A DNA stretch of 64,000 nt from Plectrocnemia conspersa (taxonomy: Eukaryota > Arthropoda > Insecta > Trichoptera > Polycentropodidae). Positions 49,241-62,105 of the stretch are shown one piece after another (position 1 is the stretch's first letter; every line of letters begins with the position of its first letter). Below the pieces are notes generated by a model, which saw only the letters and a list, made by a program, of their open reading frames with translations, ran no database searches and was not told the DNA's origin. The stretch covers positions 3,162,001 to 3,226,000 of the forward strand of contig VTFK01000008.1 of NCBI GenBank assembly GCA_009617715.1, read 5' to 3'. Both the position numbers and the translations under genes were made by a program.

Positions 49241-50746
49241 CAAAATATGGCGTTAAAGATATTTAAATAAACAATGATATTTTATGCCATATGTATAAGT
49301 TATAGAATCATTACGAATAAATTTATCTACTGTTTTATATAAAACGGACGGTTATAACATAAACGTACAATAGTATTTTTTTAATGTTTTTTTTTGCTTA
49401 AGAAAATATTAGTACCAAAAATCATAACGTGTTATACATACCTAGAATGAAACAGTCTAAAGTTTATAATAATTTTATCGATGAATAGATTCATTATGGC
49501 ATATTTATTTAAAAATAAACGCTCATAATCTCATGCTACTTGTTTCAGAAAAGGCAACCATGTGCATTTATATATTTAAGACACGTATGCTTGCTCTCTA
49601 ATCCGCGCGTGATCGAATTCCGCTTCATACATGCGAATTGATTTAGCTATATTTTATTATCCTGCAATATAGCTTAAACCTTTTCGATTAAAAGTACAAT
49701 ACAAAAGCACTGCAAAAATAGATTTAAACTACGTACGCGTGTCTTAATTTTACGTAGGTAAAGTAAGGTAAAGTCCAGTCTGGATACGTAATCGGTCTTA
49801 AAGTTCAATTGAGCAAAATTTAAAACTGGTGGCTTTAAATGTAATACCTGATAATATCCTACATATGTAATATGTACATACATACATATGTATAGAGAGC
49901 TAAAAAAATATTTAGCACTTAAAATATATATAAAGAATATCTCGTGTAAGGATGACACAAATCATGAACGGCCCCTCGGAGAGTTGTCTTTCTCTCGCCG
50001 CTTCGGATTATTTCACATTATATTATATAACGTCCATTCGTAATAATAGTACTCTTCAGTAACGGATTCCGCGTAGTTTTCAGAGTACACAGCGATATTA
50101 TTACGTGTTTGTATGGCGGATTATTAATTATAAAGTTTCGTCTGCGCAATTTCCTTCACTTTGTCGAATTACCAGTGCACTTTGAAAGCACTCGGCTCCT
50201 GACCGCGCATAGTCAACTGCACACAACAAACATCAACGAGAGTCGTATTATTTGCAGCTCTACAATCCCGTGTGTGTGTTGTTATGTTTGCACGTGCTGA
50301 ATTTTGAGCTTATTTTTTGTTATTTATAAAAATTTGATATGTACCGGGGCCGCGCATAAATTTTGCACCTATATAACGCAAACTTCGGACGCGGTCAATT
50401 TAACATAACGAATGTCGCATTTAACCGCTTTTTATTACCGTCGTTGCGGTTGTGTGTGGTTATTTTTTCGCTCTCCTTCTTTAGCAATGATGTATAAATA
50501 AGTGTCGGTGTGATTATTTTCGCTTTTCGGTCCAGCGTGGAATGGAGGAGATCAAAGCGACGCTGGATGCTGCGCAAGTGCATCGTTCTAATTGGCTTCG
50601 GTGAGAAAAATGCGAATCATAATGTTGTGTATAATGTGCACTTTTATGTGGTGAATGATTTAAGAAAAGGATTCGAAGCGTTTATAATAAGAATTGTTTT
50701 AAAGAATAATTCTATACTTGAGCAGCGTTTTATGATTTACTTTTTT
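49241..50746. other. Non-coding stretch
   Basis: No recognised gene. ORFs of 62-94 codons have no domain features and several overlap on opposite strands. Confidence 0.5.
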
Positions 50747-50812
50747 GCTAAAATTGTATAACATGTTTCTCATTTTGTGTAATAAAACGGAAACATGTTA
50801 TATAATTTTAGC
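50747..50812. ncRNA. Near-perfect 23-bp stem-loop (candidate hairpin RNA or MITE core)
   Basis: The left arm (50747-50769, GCTAAAATTGTATAACATGT plus TTC) pairs with the right arm (50790-50812, GAAACATGTTATATAATTTT plus AGC) at 22 of 23 positions, with a 20-nt loop. At 66 nt its size resembles a pre-miRNA, but the pairing is nearly perfect and AT-rich, so a small palindromic repeat is at least as likely. No known miRNA seed is recognised. Confidence 0.35.
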
Positions 50813-51339
50813 ATAGCGTATAGATAATTGCTCCATGTAACGTTCTACATACTTGCCAGTTATTCCTTGACACAAATTTGGGATTAAGGCTTTCAATACC
50901 GTTAGCTCGGTATTTTTAACCCAAATGTGGACCTATTAGTTGAATACTAAATTCGTACTACTGTTTTTATTTCTACATAACACGATTTATATTACGCATG
51001 GAACTGAAAATACTTGTGTTTTGAATTCACTTATCAATGGGCAGTAAACTTATAATCCTTCAAAGGTTTTGCGTAGCTAATTAATTTTGTATGTTTGGCG
51101 TGCCGGCAAACGCTATTCGAAGTATCAAATTATTGCGTTTTCTCTTTCAAAACTGTCTAAATATATTGATTTAATAAATAATATATTTCCTTAATAACTA
51201 ACTGATATTTTAGAAAACTTGGATGAACACGTGTACTTAAAAATATAGATAAAAAACTGTAAAGTCAAAATAGTCAGACACTGCACATCGAGTAGACTTG
51301 TCTTAAAATTTTTCAATAATTTGTAAATATCACTATCAC
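50813..51339. other. Non-coding stretch
   Basis: No gene or repeat recognised. Confidence 0.5.
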
Positions 51340-51640
51340 ATAGTGGAACCTTGGCTTACGAGTATAATTCATTTCGGTAATATGCTCGTAATTCAAAACA
51401 CGTATGTATTGCAAAACAAGTAACTCGTAATATAATTCAATATCTATATGTTTACAAAGCGGTTCATAAACATGCGTATTCATATATCATTTGTGTACAA
51501 ATACGAAATTGGGTCAATCGTTAATTATAAATTACAACAATGTATTACAGAGAGGATCAAAACGAAACGAAGCCGTGGGCGTTTTGTTTGAACGTTTTCA
51601 TAAGTCAAACGGTCCGATGATTTTTACACTGACAGTTAGC
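51340..51640 (+). mobile_element. Probable Tigger/mariner-type MITE end, degraded
   Basis: TAGTGGAACCTTGGCTTACG at 51341, then ATAATTCATTTCGG, ATGCTCGTAATTCAAAACAC and GTATTGCAAAACAAG, follow a pattern found at ends of Tigger/mariner-type MITEs (a CAGTGGAACC terminus with alternating ACGAG and CTCGTAA motifs). The opposite inverted repeat was not found, so the right boundary is approximate. Confidence 0.5.
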
Positions 51641-52991
51641 GTTTTTTAAGCTTCTTAACTTCTTCGTTATAAATTACTGTCCGAATCGATGTTTGTCGAC
51701 CCATAAATTTGACAGAAATTAATGCACTGTGAACGTCTCTTTTTCATACAGAAAATCAAACATTTTTCCACATCTACTATATGAAAATTCCAATTGCGAA
51801 GTATGTAATCATTTTTTTATCAATTTTAGTCTCAGTTCAAGCATCAAAGCAAATAGTTTCGTGCATAGTACAAGATGTATATTGTGTGTTCGATATTTGA
51901 TTTATCACAAAATAATACTAAATAAAGCACGCGACTGTCACATACCTGATTTGATTTTTGTTTTGTAAGGTTAATGTTAACGTTTAAAAATATATTTATT
52001 TTTTCAAGGCTTTGATAAAACGAGTAATTAATTTTCTTTGACTGATCCATGTTAAAGCTTAAAAAAATGCGTATTAAATTCCTTTTCATTTCAATACGAG
52101 TGTTTTATGGTAAAAATAATAATTAATATCTGGCTGTTTATCTTCCCTCGAGTATCAATTTTTTATTACTTTATAATATGTTATGTTATATGGATAAAGT
52201 TTATGTTCCTATAATAAGTACTTCTACTTCATAATATGCAATTTATTATGATACTAAAAAATACTTTGTAAAAGATCTTTGAATATTTATTAAAAAAAAA
52301 AAAATTTTTTATCACTCAATTTTGCCGACAATTGAACCTTGATTTTGGCGAGTTTTTTTACGCCTTGATAACGATACAAAAAATGCATTGTACTGATGCA
52401 CCGAATCGGATCGCATTAAGAATATAAATCGTATCGAATTCACCGCAGACTGTGTGATTAATGCCGATATTGTGTCCGTCACGCATTTGAACACGTTTTC
52501 GTGTCTAATCTCTCCGAAAAAATCGTCTTTGTTCTGAATGCTCGTTATTGTCAGATTTGATGACTTTTCGCGTGGAAATCCTACGGATTTACTTTTATTT
52601 TTCATATTACTCATGTTGGGTTATAAACTTTATTCGTAATAATTTATAGTGTAAAATCATTTTTATGAGTTGTCTCGCTTTAACGATGCTACATACACTA
52701 TAAATAAAAATTACTTCTGCAGAGTCTTGGTTTTATTGAATAACATAAAAAGATCTTTATTATTATATATAACCCAATAATTCCTCATTTAAATTATATT
52801 ATATATTGTTAAGTACAAAAATGTTACTCGTATATCTTATTATTTTATATTTTCCAATTTGTTTTATAAACATATTATTAAATATAAATTTTAGATAATT
52901 ATATTATCATGAAATCGTTTTGTATAGATGTAAAAAACGCTGGTTTATAACTATTTTCATGTTTACAATTTGGTTATTAGTTACAGTATAA
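51641..52991. other. Non-coding stretch with one unassigned 100-codon ORF
   Basis: The - strand ORF 52312-52614 (100 codons) has a more even amino-acid composition than its neighbours but no recognisable domain, no splice context and no family. Other ORFs overlap on opposite strands. Confidence 0.35.
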
Positions 52992-54068
52992 TGCCTGCAC
53001 TATACTCTCTGGAAGTTGGGCAAGGTTGGCCAAGGACGGAGAATATAGTGGGTTACTTCGGTCGAGTTCGGTTCTGCCCGCTCTAAAACCTCTCGGAAGT
53101 TGTCCGAGGTTACCGAGAACAGGAGGTAAAGTGGGGGTAATTCAGTCGACTTGGCCAGCTTCGAGCGCTTCCAAACATTGTCGGCAAAAGGACCGGAGTC
53201 AAAGGGTCCGAAGTTGGAGCTGCTCTTTCGAGCGCGAGCGGTGAGATACTTCCCCTTTCGCTCTCTCGCGTGTTAAGTGGCGAAAGTGAAAGAGATATGG
53301 TGTTTCGCAAACTGAGATAGAACGAGTTCAATTTCAGTATGCGCGTAGGCGTCCTATGGTTAACACGCATGTCGAGCGCTGCGTCGTGGTCACGTGGTCA
53401 AGTTATAATACCCCATGCTTATCGGGGACTTCCACAGACTCTTACTGACATCTTTGAATATTTTAGGGCACCAAAAGGGATTAATTATATGTTTGATAGT
53501 ATATTATTCTAACAGATATAGTTGTTATATAAAAATTAAATAATTAGTGGTACTTGATTTTGTTAAAAAAATCGTTTCGAATATCCTTATGTATTTTCCT
53601 AGATCGGTTAATATAAATGTCACACCATAACGAATTCTTATTTAGAATCTATGGTGACAAATTCTAGGATAGTCACAGATGTGGTGTTCGTATTCTGAAG
53701 TATCATTTTTATGCCTTGTGGCATTTTGCAAAAGTCGACAAAAATTTTGCGTAAATTGAATATTTACGACCGAAAAGTTTTCACTGATATTGTATTGATG
53801 AGTGCCCACACAAACTTTTATAATTATCAGTAGCGTAATTTTAATAATATGACACTTTAAAAATTGCGATTATTTGGCACGTTTTTCGATCGCGCGCAAA
53901 TATGCCAGCTGTACATGATAGCAGCCGCCGTGCGGACGTCATTCACGCTCGCCGTCCCGACGGCATATGAAATTTGTGGCAGTGCGGCCGCTACTCGGAA
54001 GTCGGCGACCTCGGCCAACTTCAGTTAAACTTCGGTTCGGACAACTTCTAGAGAGTGTAGTGCAAGCA
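52992..54068 (+). mobile_element. Non-autonomous PIF/Harbinger-like element, copy 3 (1077 bp)
   Basis: The left end TGCCTGCACTATACTCTCTG and the right end CTAGAGAGTGTAGTGCAAGC plus A are inverted repeats flanked by TAA (52989-52991 and 54069-54071). It has the same orientation as copy 2 and is highly similar across its length (for example GGGCACCAAAAGGGATTAAT near 53465), so the family moved relatively recently. A short deletion near 53520-53545 distinguishes it. No transposase is encoded. Confidence 0.88.
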
Positions 54069-54071
54069 TAA

Positions 54072-54747
54072 TAAAAACTAGAGTATACATAAAAACCCTG
54101 ATAGTTTACAGTGGATTAAATGCTAATATAGGTACATTTAGCTGAAGATCTGGAACCATTGATATGTGTTCTTCAGCCTCAAAAGCAACATGTGCTTTGG
54201 CATTTTGTGCTTATATTTAAATTTAACGTAATTTTTAATATAGTCTCATATACACGAGATTGGTGGGTTAGTGTGATTACGTGAAATATTTTTACAATAT
54301 TTTCTGTATGAAAGTTTTTTTTTTTTAATTAGCATAAAAAGATGTATTTTATGTATTTTTATATACATGTTTGATGACTTGCAATTTAGTAAAAATAATG
54401 TTATTTCACACGGGATAGTTATATACTCAGATGGGTCTAAATAATTGTTTCTATTTAAGAATCTATTTTTTATGGTAAGCGCGCTGTCTATGGTTCGCAA
54501 TGACAGCAAGCTAGGCACTTCTTAAACTTTGTTAATTTTTGTTTTTTTATGGTAATACCTGAGCCACTGCCTTTATAACAATTTATTTATGTTAACACTT
54601 ATTTATTTATAATATATTATAATGAACTTTAAAACAAAGCACGAATACAGTATTCAAATTCCTGTGACAGCAAAAAGTCCACATTTTAATTCCACAGTAT
54701 TGTTTCTCAAAAGATTGAAGACAAAAATTTATTATCACAGTAAATCG
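54072..54747. other. Non-coding stretch
   Basis: No gene recognised; the 90-codon - strand ORF at 54246-54518 is AT-driven. Confidence 0.5.
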
Positions 54748-54824
54748 TGTTTTCCACATAAATTGATTATTAAACTATTTTGACTTTGTTTTCCACATAA
54801 ATTGATTATTAAACTATTTTGACT
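54748..54824. repeat. 39-bp tandem duplication
   Basis: TGTTTTCCACATAAATTGAT and its continuation through TATTTTGACT occur twice, 39 bp apart, essentially without mismatch. It looks like a recent slippage or repair event. Confidence 0.9.
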
Positions 54825-57800
54825 CTTTTTTTAACTCGAAGCGGTAATAGCTGAAAAAAATTAAGTTAGTCGTTGATATTACAAACTCGTCATAATTAAT
54901 TATTTTCTATAAACCAAAAATTAAATTTCAGCTAAGAATTAATTAAACTCCGAGACGCTTTATGAATTGTGTACTATTATTAAAAATACGAAAAATATAA
55001 CAAATAAACAGTCACGTTTCCCTTTGTTCGTTTTATTCGCTTAAACCGTATTGTATTTCCGTTTGTTCATTGTATACGTATTAAATTGTATTTATTCTTT
55101 AGTAATCCAAGGTTTCCTTCACAATACGAAACACAGTAATAAATGATTTTTAACCGTGTATGAGCTAATAATACGATTTCAAAACTTAGTTTTAAGACCT
55201 TCCTCCGGATTGTTCGTTGTGGTTGGTCAAAAGGAGAATCAGGAGGAGCTGTAGCTGGCCATAAACCGTTCAAAGCGTCTTCCATAAATTTACTGTTGAA
55301 TTTTACTGCCGCGTCCTGGAATAAACATGATGGTTCTTCTAGCATTCGTTACTGTCCTTTACGCGCCTTTCCTTCCTATTCCGAGAATGTACCGTGCATA
55401 AAATATTTTACATAGAAATTGTATATATTCATATAGTGTATTTAAATTCAATGGTTAGATCTCTAGTACATTGGAATGCTTAAAGCTCTTTTTACTTCCA
55501 ATCTACTTGAAATTCCTCAGTGCGTATCCCCGTTTCTTGTGGTTTTATTATATAAAATACGAAAAGCGCAGCCATGTGGTAAAAATTAAAAACACTCCCT
55601 CACCGCTTTCAATCTAACCCTGTAAATAAATTCCGTTTTACGAGTGTGGGGGGTGTGAAACGGTGAACTATAATTGGAGTTTGTGTTTTTAGATTTAGAC
55701 GAACGAGGCCATTGTCTAAAATAAGAACGCCTAACGGTCGATTCTGTTTTTCCCATTGCGGTTTTCCAACAATGGTATAATATTTCCATTCCTTACACCA
55801 ATATTTATTCATATTTTATTAGGAATCATTATTATCCTGTAATATGTTTTATACTTCATAAATGAAGGCTTCATGCATATTTTAATTAATATTATAATAA
55901 TACATATGTAGACATCTAATATGATGCTTACAAAATTTAGATTAAAATGTGTAAGCCCACTGAGAATTGAACCGCAAAATTTATTTAGGAGACACATCTG
56001 TTTCACGCGTCGTTAATATACAGAATGTTCCAAAATAACCGTCATTAAAATTACTATAATTTAGTTGGCAGCATAATTTGTATAATTCGTTAAAACGGTC
56101 GTTATGTTTTATTTTTCAGTTTAGCTTAATACACTTAATACGTTTTATTCCAACGCGATTTTCCTGATTCTATAAAATATTAGTGTTAAATGTATATATA
56201 GTACATACATATATTACAAATTCTAATTGGTGTCAAATCTGATACATATTATAATGAAATTTAATTTATTTTCGTCAGTTCGGTGGAAAGTCGGATCGCG
56301 TTATTAATATTAAACGGGGGCGCGAAAAAACATAAACGTTAAACGCTCAATAAATGAATATTAATTGAATGCAAAGGAAAAAACGAAAAACATTTTGACA
56401 AGCGTCGAAATTAATTCGTATTCCCACGTATATGGTGGCGGAACACATTTTTGGTTGCGGTTCAGCGAACCGGGGCAAGCTCAAGAGCGCACACAGATGA
56501 CGATGGTAGATAAGGGCCGCGAGCCGATGTTTGGGCAGCTCAGAACAACAATTTCCGGCACTCGTGTATCGGAGTGGGTTACGTAATGACAACTGTAAAA
56601 TAAAAATCAATAATGAAGATCTTCGAATGTAGAATACAAACATCGATATATTCCAAGTTGAAAGCGAAGTGGAAGTTCAAGGTCAAGAACCAAATGGATA
56701 TTGCAATGAAAGCGAAGAAGTGTGACTTAAATATCATCGAGGAATCAGATAAATCATTTAGTGTTCTCAATGCTTTGAGCTTCAGACGGATTTTTAACCC
56801 ATTGGTGGATTTTTTTTGTTGGGATAGAGTTGGCGCACATCTTTTGCGTCGGCACTATTGCTCCTGCAAATTTCTCTCATTGAAATCCGAAAATTACTAC
56901 GATTTTTAGTAAACTATAAGTTATTAGTTGTATAACTGATCGTGCACAGTTATTTACAATGGTCCCTCAGATCTGCAAAGAAATTTTGTCAACTTTTCCT
57001 TTTTAAATAATTAGCCTAATAATCTAAACTTGAATAATTATTTTAAGAAACTGAACATGTTGTAGATAAAGGATATTTTGTTGATTAAACAAATAAAGAA
57101 CCTGGTATTTTTTTATTAAAAGTCATAGACTTTGATTTGCTTACTTTTGTATGTATATACATATATATTTTTCTTTTTGTGAAAACATATTTTGTTTTTC
57201 TCTAATGTCTCTTAAACATTTCTTCCATGGTATTTAAGAATTATTTTACCCGAGTCATTCATTTTAAACGTGTTGATTGGTATTTTTGTTAAAAACATAT
57301 TATTAGAAGTTGTATATTGAGTAGAGAATAAGTAGAACAGTTTAAAAAAATAAATTAACATTCATGCAGCTATAAAATACTGCAAAATTAAAAATTAAAT
57401 CTAATACGTACATACCCGTGTATAAAAAAAATAAGTGTAATAATTAGCTCATAATTTTATTTGGCAGCTAACATGTTAACAAGTTCTTTCCATAAATGTG
57501 ATTTTTATTGTAGTACTGTCATAAATCTGCATAAAAAAATGCTAAAGTTTTCGAGCGCTCACGTTCTGGTAAATACAGTCCATTTCTGATAATCGGCGAG
57601 AATCTACAGATTGTAGGCACCTCCCCTCAGCTGTCAAGGAGTGGTTTACTGAGAATACAATGAACGGTTATAATCTAATATACACATGATAGAAGCTGAA
57701 TGACTTGTGTTAATAAAGTGTTTTTTTGACTGACTTCCTGGCTGCGATGGTTAAGAATATGGGACGAAATCGCGGCTCCCTACAACTTGTTTAAGTATAC

Positions 57801-58089
57801 GTTACATTAAGAATGCAATGAATTGTATTCTAGCGGTCCTAGAAAAAAGGCACTAAGATTTAAATACGGATATGATCTATAAGCCAAAAGTAAGATGAAA
57901 ATATGCTATACATATGTGGGGTCTTATTTTTGAAACTCGTGTTAATTTACTGTGAACAAGATAATCATTCAACAAGGAAACAAGAAGTAAAGGATGGGGC
58001 GAAACAAAAGCCCTGGTAACGACCAAAAAAATCACATAAATAAAACGCAAGTGTTCTTACTGTAAATATTCTCTATCATTGAATATTTC
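54825..58089. other. Non-coding stretch with two exon-like ORFs
   Basis: The - strand ORF 55067-55345 begins MLEEPSCLFQDAAVKFNSK and contains an internal TTTATTCCAG (AG just before 55315). The + strand ORF 56365-56586 ends in a GC-richer stretch (WLRFSEPGQAQERTQMTM). Neither family is recognised. A repeat-end-like ACAGAATGTTCCAAAATAAC sits near 56020. No other feature. Confidence 0.35.
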
Positions 58090-58650
58090 TTTGTTATGAA
58101 ACGGTTACAGAAAAAAAATATATATCACTGGACGACAATTTCCCGTTACACATACACATCTTTGACCTCGGAGATATCCATTTGGCAAACGTCACTTTCT
58201 AAAGGCGTATACTTATTTCGTGTTCTAAGAAGCGAATATAGCGACTGGCTGGATGATCGCTGCATGATTGTGATTGGTCAGCAAGCTTTACAGCTCTGGA
58301 CACTTAAGCCTGGACTACGATGAGGAGAGAGCAGACACAAGCAGTCACTCGCAGATTACGGCAGACACTCGAAGAGACCAGCAGACACCGTCCGCTGGTG
58401 ACCAAGATATTATGGGTGCTCACTTCCTGAGATGGATTACACCATACAAAGATATATACACCCGCTGCCGCGCCACCTACAAGACCTCTGAGGATCTCCC
58501 ACGGACATCATCCATGCGCCAGCTTTTCCATCACCGCTCAGAGAATAACGAACTCGGTCAAAATAGTTTCTTGTGGAGCAAATTTTTAAACTTGAGTTAA
58601 CGGTCATTGTTAGTATCGAGGAACGAGCCAAAGTAATTGCATCAAACATC
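58090..58650 (+). other. Exon-like or LTR-like block
   Basis: Two overlapping + strand ORFs (58096-58323 and 58274-58600, 108 codons) cross a GC-richer stretch rich in CAGACAC units (58330-58390), followed by CCGCTGCCGCGCCACC. The CAGACAC-rich composition resembles R/U5 regions of insect LTR retrotransposons, so a solo LTR is a reasonable guess. LTR termini and a primer-binding site were not identified. Confidence 0.3.
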
Positions 58651-61469
58651 TAACATGTGCTTTTATTTTATACTTTAGTTATTAAATAATTTAATTTCAT
58701 AGAAAAGATTCCCTAAGGTGCCGCAGATAATTTTCTCTGAAAAATGCGTTTTTACGCATAGAGGTGCACCAAGAATAGTAACGGATATGATTTAGTACCC
58801 ACACAAAAATATTATCAAGAAGGTCAATACCGAATAATATAAAATCTTGAACGATGCTTGGATCATAATACAGCCTTAATGTCGTAATGCTGAAATGTGC
58901 AACATTGTTAATGTATAAAAGTCAAAAAATTCAATATACTGACAATAGTGGCTACTGCTTATTTATATGAAGGAACTGCTTGACATTTGTAACTGATTTT
59001 TAACAGCGATGAATACAAAATTGGTCTAAAATATGTCTTATGCATATATGCATACGAGGACGTTTAAATTTTAAACAAATCGCTCATTCTCTCAAAGCCA
59101 AAGCAAAAGGCATTCGAATGCGGGCAGAGAGACGAAAGCGCTCTATATGCAAGATGCATAATGCATCCGCGAGATATGGTGATCTCGACGGAATGAATAA
59201 TTGAAAGGACGTACTCTCCATAAACGGGAGGGTGGACACACACGGAAAATGGAACGTCCTGATGATACACATCGGTTCAGTGTTTCAAGGTGACTGTTGA
59301 CGCAGCTGAAGACAGGTGAAGGTGAAATGCAAAACGACCGAAGCAGATCAGCGGCTTGTATAAACAAGAAGAAGACTGTTTGTGCAAAGGTTGACCTTGC
59401 AGAATAAAATACTTAAATTGAAGAGAGGCGCATCGGTCCGGTTGGTAATATGTATCTACTTATAATAATGCCAAATGGGAGAAGGGTGCGTCGTACGACC
59501 TTTTTTCTGTCATCCGAACCACTGCCAAAGTTCTCCAGACAAGATGTTATTATTCTTTCGGATCCTTTTCTCTCTTAGTTTTTGGATGACGCATGAAGTT
59601 ACCAAAGTAAATATGAGTGTGTCTCCTGGGTGGCTCTCTGTAAATGAAACCATTGCGTCTACTTTCCTATAACCACAAAAAAATGCGATTCTTTCGAAAA
59701 TTACAAGTATATTGTATAAATGATAAGAAACATATGGTTTTCGATAGGGTGTTTTTATTTAAAAAATCTCTTGACGGTTTCTTTGTTTAATTGGAAAACA
59801 TATAAGATCCTTTATATTTATAAAGAAAATAAATATAGCTCATTATCGGATAACAAAATATTATTTTGTTACGTTTTAATGTCTAGTTCCTATTGCTTTA
59901 CAGAATAAAAGTAAACAGTTTTTCCTCTTGACCTTATTTGAGATTATGTTTATCTTCATAGTATTTTATTACATACATACATATACATATTTAATCATCG
60001 TTTAACTAGTTTTAAAAAAAATTTTCCACCATAATTTATGTTATTACTTATATGATTAATACTACATCTGAATAATAAATCTTTATGCAGTATAAAATTG
60101 TATTTATTCATTAAAACGTCGCTCTCGTTTTTATGCTATATTGGCCGATATTAAACTGTCATATCACTGTGCGACCAATATAATTTGACAGCTCTCTGGA
60201 CGATATCCCATCTATTAACGTTTGACGTCATGAAATATTCAACGAAGAGCCTTTTATTATTCCGCATGATTGGACCCCTGTAAAAATTTTCCTTTACTGG
60301 TTTGCGTTTTATTTTTCTCGCCTCCAATTTATTAGCGATCGGCGATTTATTAGCGAATGACCGCTCGGTAACATTTAATATGACCCTCATATCAACAGAG
60401 GCATTTTTAATTTATATTTTACTTTGATTCATTCGAAAATATCAACAATCGTTCTAATATTGAGACGAAATTAGTCGAAGCGCCATGGTGTGGGTGAAAA
60501 TTCGCAAAACATTCGGATCAACGTTTTCTTTGCATTGTTTGAAGAATGAAAGTAAAAGCATTTTTCACTCCTTTGTATTTATTGCTGTTTATTAATTAAT
60601 ATTATTTTTTAAATAAGAATTTAGTGTTAGGAACGTGTTTTAAGTTCGCAAATATGTAATTAATGCAATATTTTAATGACAACATAAGTCTTAATTTTTT
60701 ATTTTTTATTTATGATATTCATAACAGCCATAGCCGTAGCAACTAATAGTCGACAAAAAATGATATTTAAAAAACACTTTGTATCTGCCGAAATTCCATA
60801 AAGTACGCATTTTCCCGAGTACAAATAATGTTTATTTTAAGTATATTTAAAGAAAGCTATAATTATATTTAAATATTGTATCGTTTACTATTAAATATTA
60901 TAATAGTTAAAATAACTAATATTTAGAGACTTTAGTTACTGTCTTTGTAAGCATTACTTTTTTTATGTACACAAATGCATTCAGTTAATTAATATTTTTA
61001 ACAAAATATTGGCGTCACTAAAAACTAATTATTATTTTTCACGCATTGAATTACACTTTGCTTTTAATTAATGAGTTGAACAATGTTATTGTTTTAGTTT
61101 ATACAATATTTTTGTATAGTAACTAAAATTGTATAGTAATAATATCACAAAATAGTTACACATATAGAATAAATATAGATAGATAGATAAAACATGTTTT
61201 TATATTTATTTTAAACGTTTGCAAATAATTTAATATTTGAGTTGAACGTATAATGAATGAATATATTTAAAAATACATTCATGGAAAATTACACCCCATT
61301 ACATACGTAGAGTGTTAATGGTTGTTTTTCAACGCCCACTTATCGGTCGTATTTTTTTATAAATAACAAATAATACTTTGTGGCAAAACGGAGATTGTCA
61401 GACTTCAGAAACACACGTTTGCAATATTTTTCGCGGCGAAAGACATATCCTAGCGCGTATGTGTATGTG
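58651..61469. other. Non-coding stretch with a GC-richer patch at 59070-59370
   Basis: Three overlapping - strand ORFs (59064-59367) cross the patch, none with a domain. The + strand ORF 59475-59672 contains a hydrophobic run (MLLFFRILFSLSFW) at an internal Met, but no family is recognised. The rest is AT-rich and empty. Confidence 0.4.
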
Positions 61470-62105
61470 TATTTTATACATTACAATAATACGCCATTAT
61501 ATTCATAATACATATATTTTCCAATAAAATTTCGCTTGAATATATTTTTATGTACGTGCAAAAATATCCGTCGAATAATAACTTTGAAGACGGAAAAGTG
61601 TGAAAGAAGAAAGAAAGAAATAAGTCGAAAAAAATACACCGATGCCGTTTCTTTCGTGTGTCTTGAATTCGGTTCAATTCCGCACATTTTCCCCATTCAA
61701 CTCGAGCTTTCGGCGAAAGCTCTTTGTGTTTGCAAAACGAAAGCGAGAGCTTTTCTCGACTTTGGTCGGTGGCGGGGGGTCCGAAGATTTCGCGAATTCC
61801 CCGGACGTGTTTTGAAAATATGCCACGCGAGTGCGTCGTAAAAATGAGGTAGGTGAGTGCAGCGGTTGCATTGCCGTCGATAAATTTGGCGGAGCTTTCG
61901 AAACGCTCCTCGGAGGAGCGTTTGAATAAACACGGGATTGTTTCTATTGCCCGATCCATAAACTGCTTTACGGCCAAAACAGAAACGGCGCCTCTGGGTA
62001 TGATTCGTAAATGTAAAATCCGCGTCTCGCTTCTTGAAAAATGTATGTATAATACACAGATGAGAAATGGGGTTCAATTTACTGGACCCGATACTTTCTG
62101 ATGTT
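61470..62105. other. ORF-dense, CpG-containing block
   Basis: Six overlapping open frames occur on both strands, including the longest of the window (- 61474-61977, 167 codons) and 126 codons on - 61697-62077. No frame has a recognisable domain, and the overlap points to GC content rather than coding. It contains the palindrome AAACGCTCCTC-G-GAGGAGCGTTT at about 61900-61922. A promoter-like region is possible. Confidence 0.35.

Noticed and set aside
55067..55345. Coding exon on the - strand starting at 55315
   Set aside because: The acceptor-like TTTATTCCAG is reasonable, but no good donor follows and no family is recognised.
61474..61977. 167-codon - strand ORF as a protein-coding gene
   Set aside because: It overlaps several other open frames on both strands, has no recognisable domain or signal peptide, and the C-terminal half is low-complexity and AT-driven.
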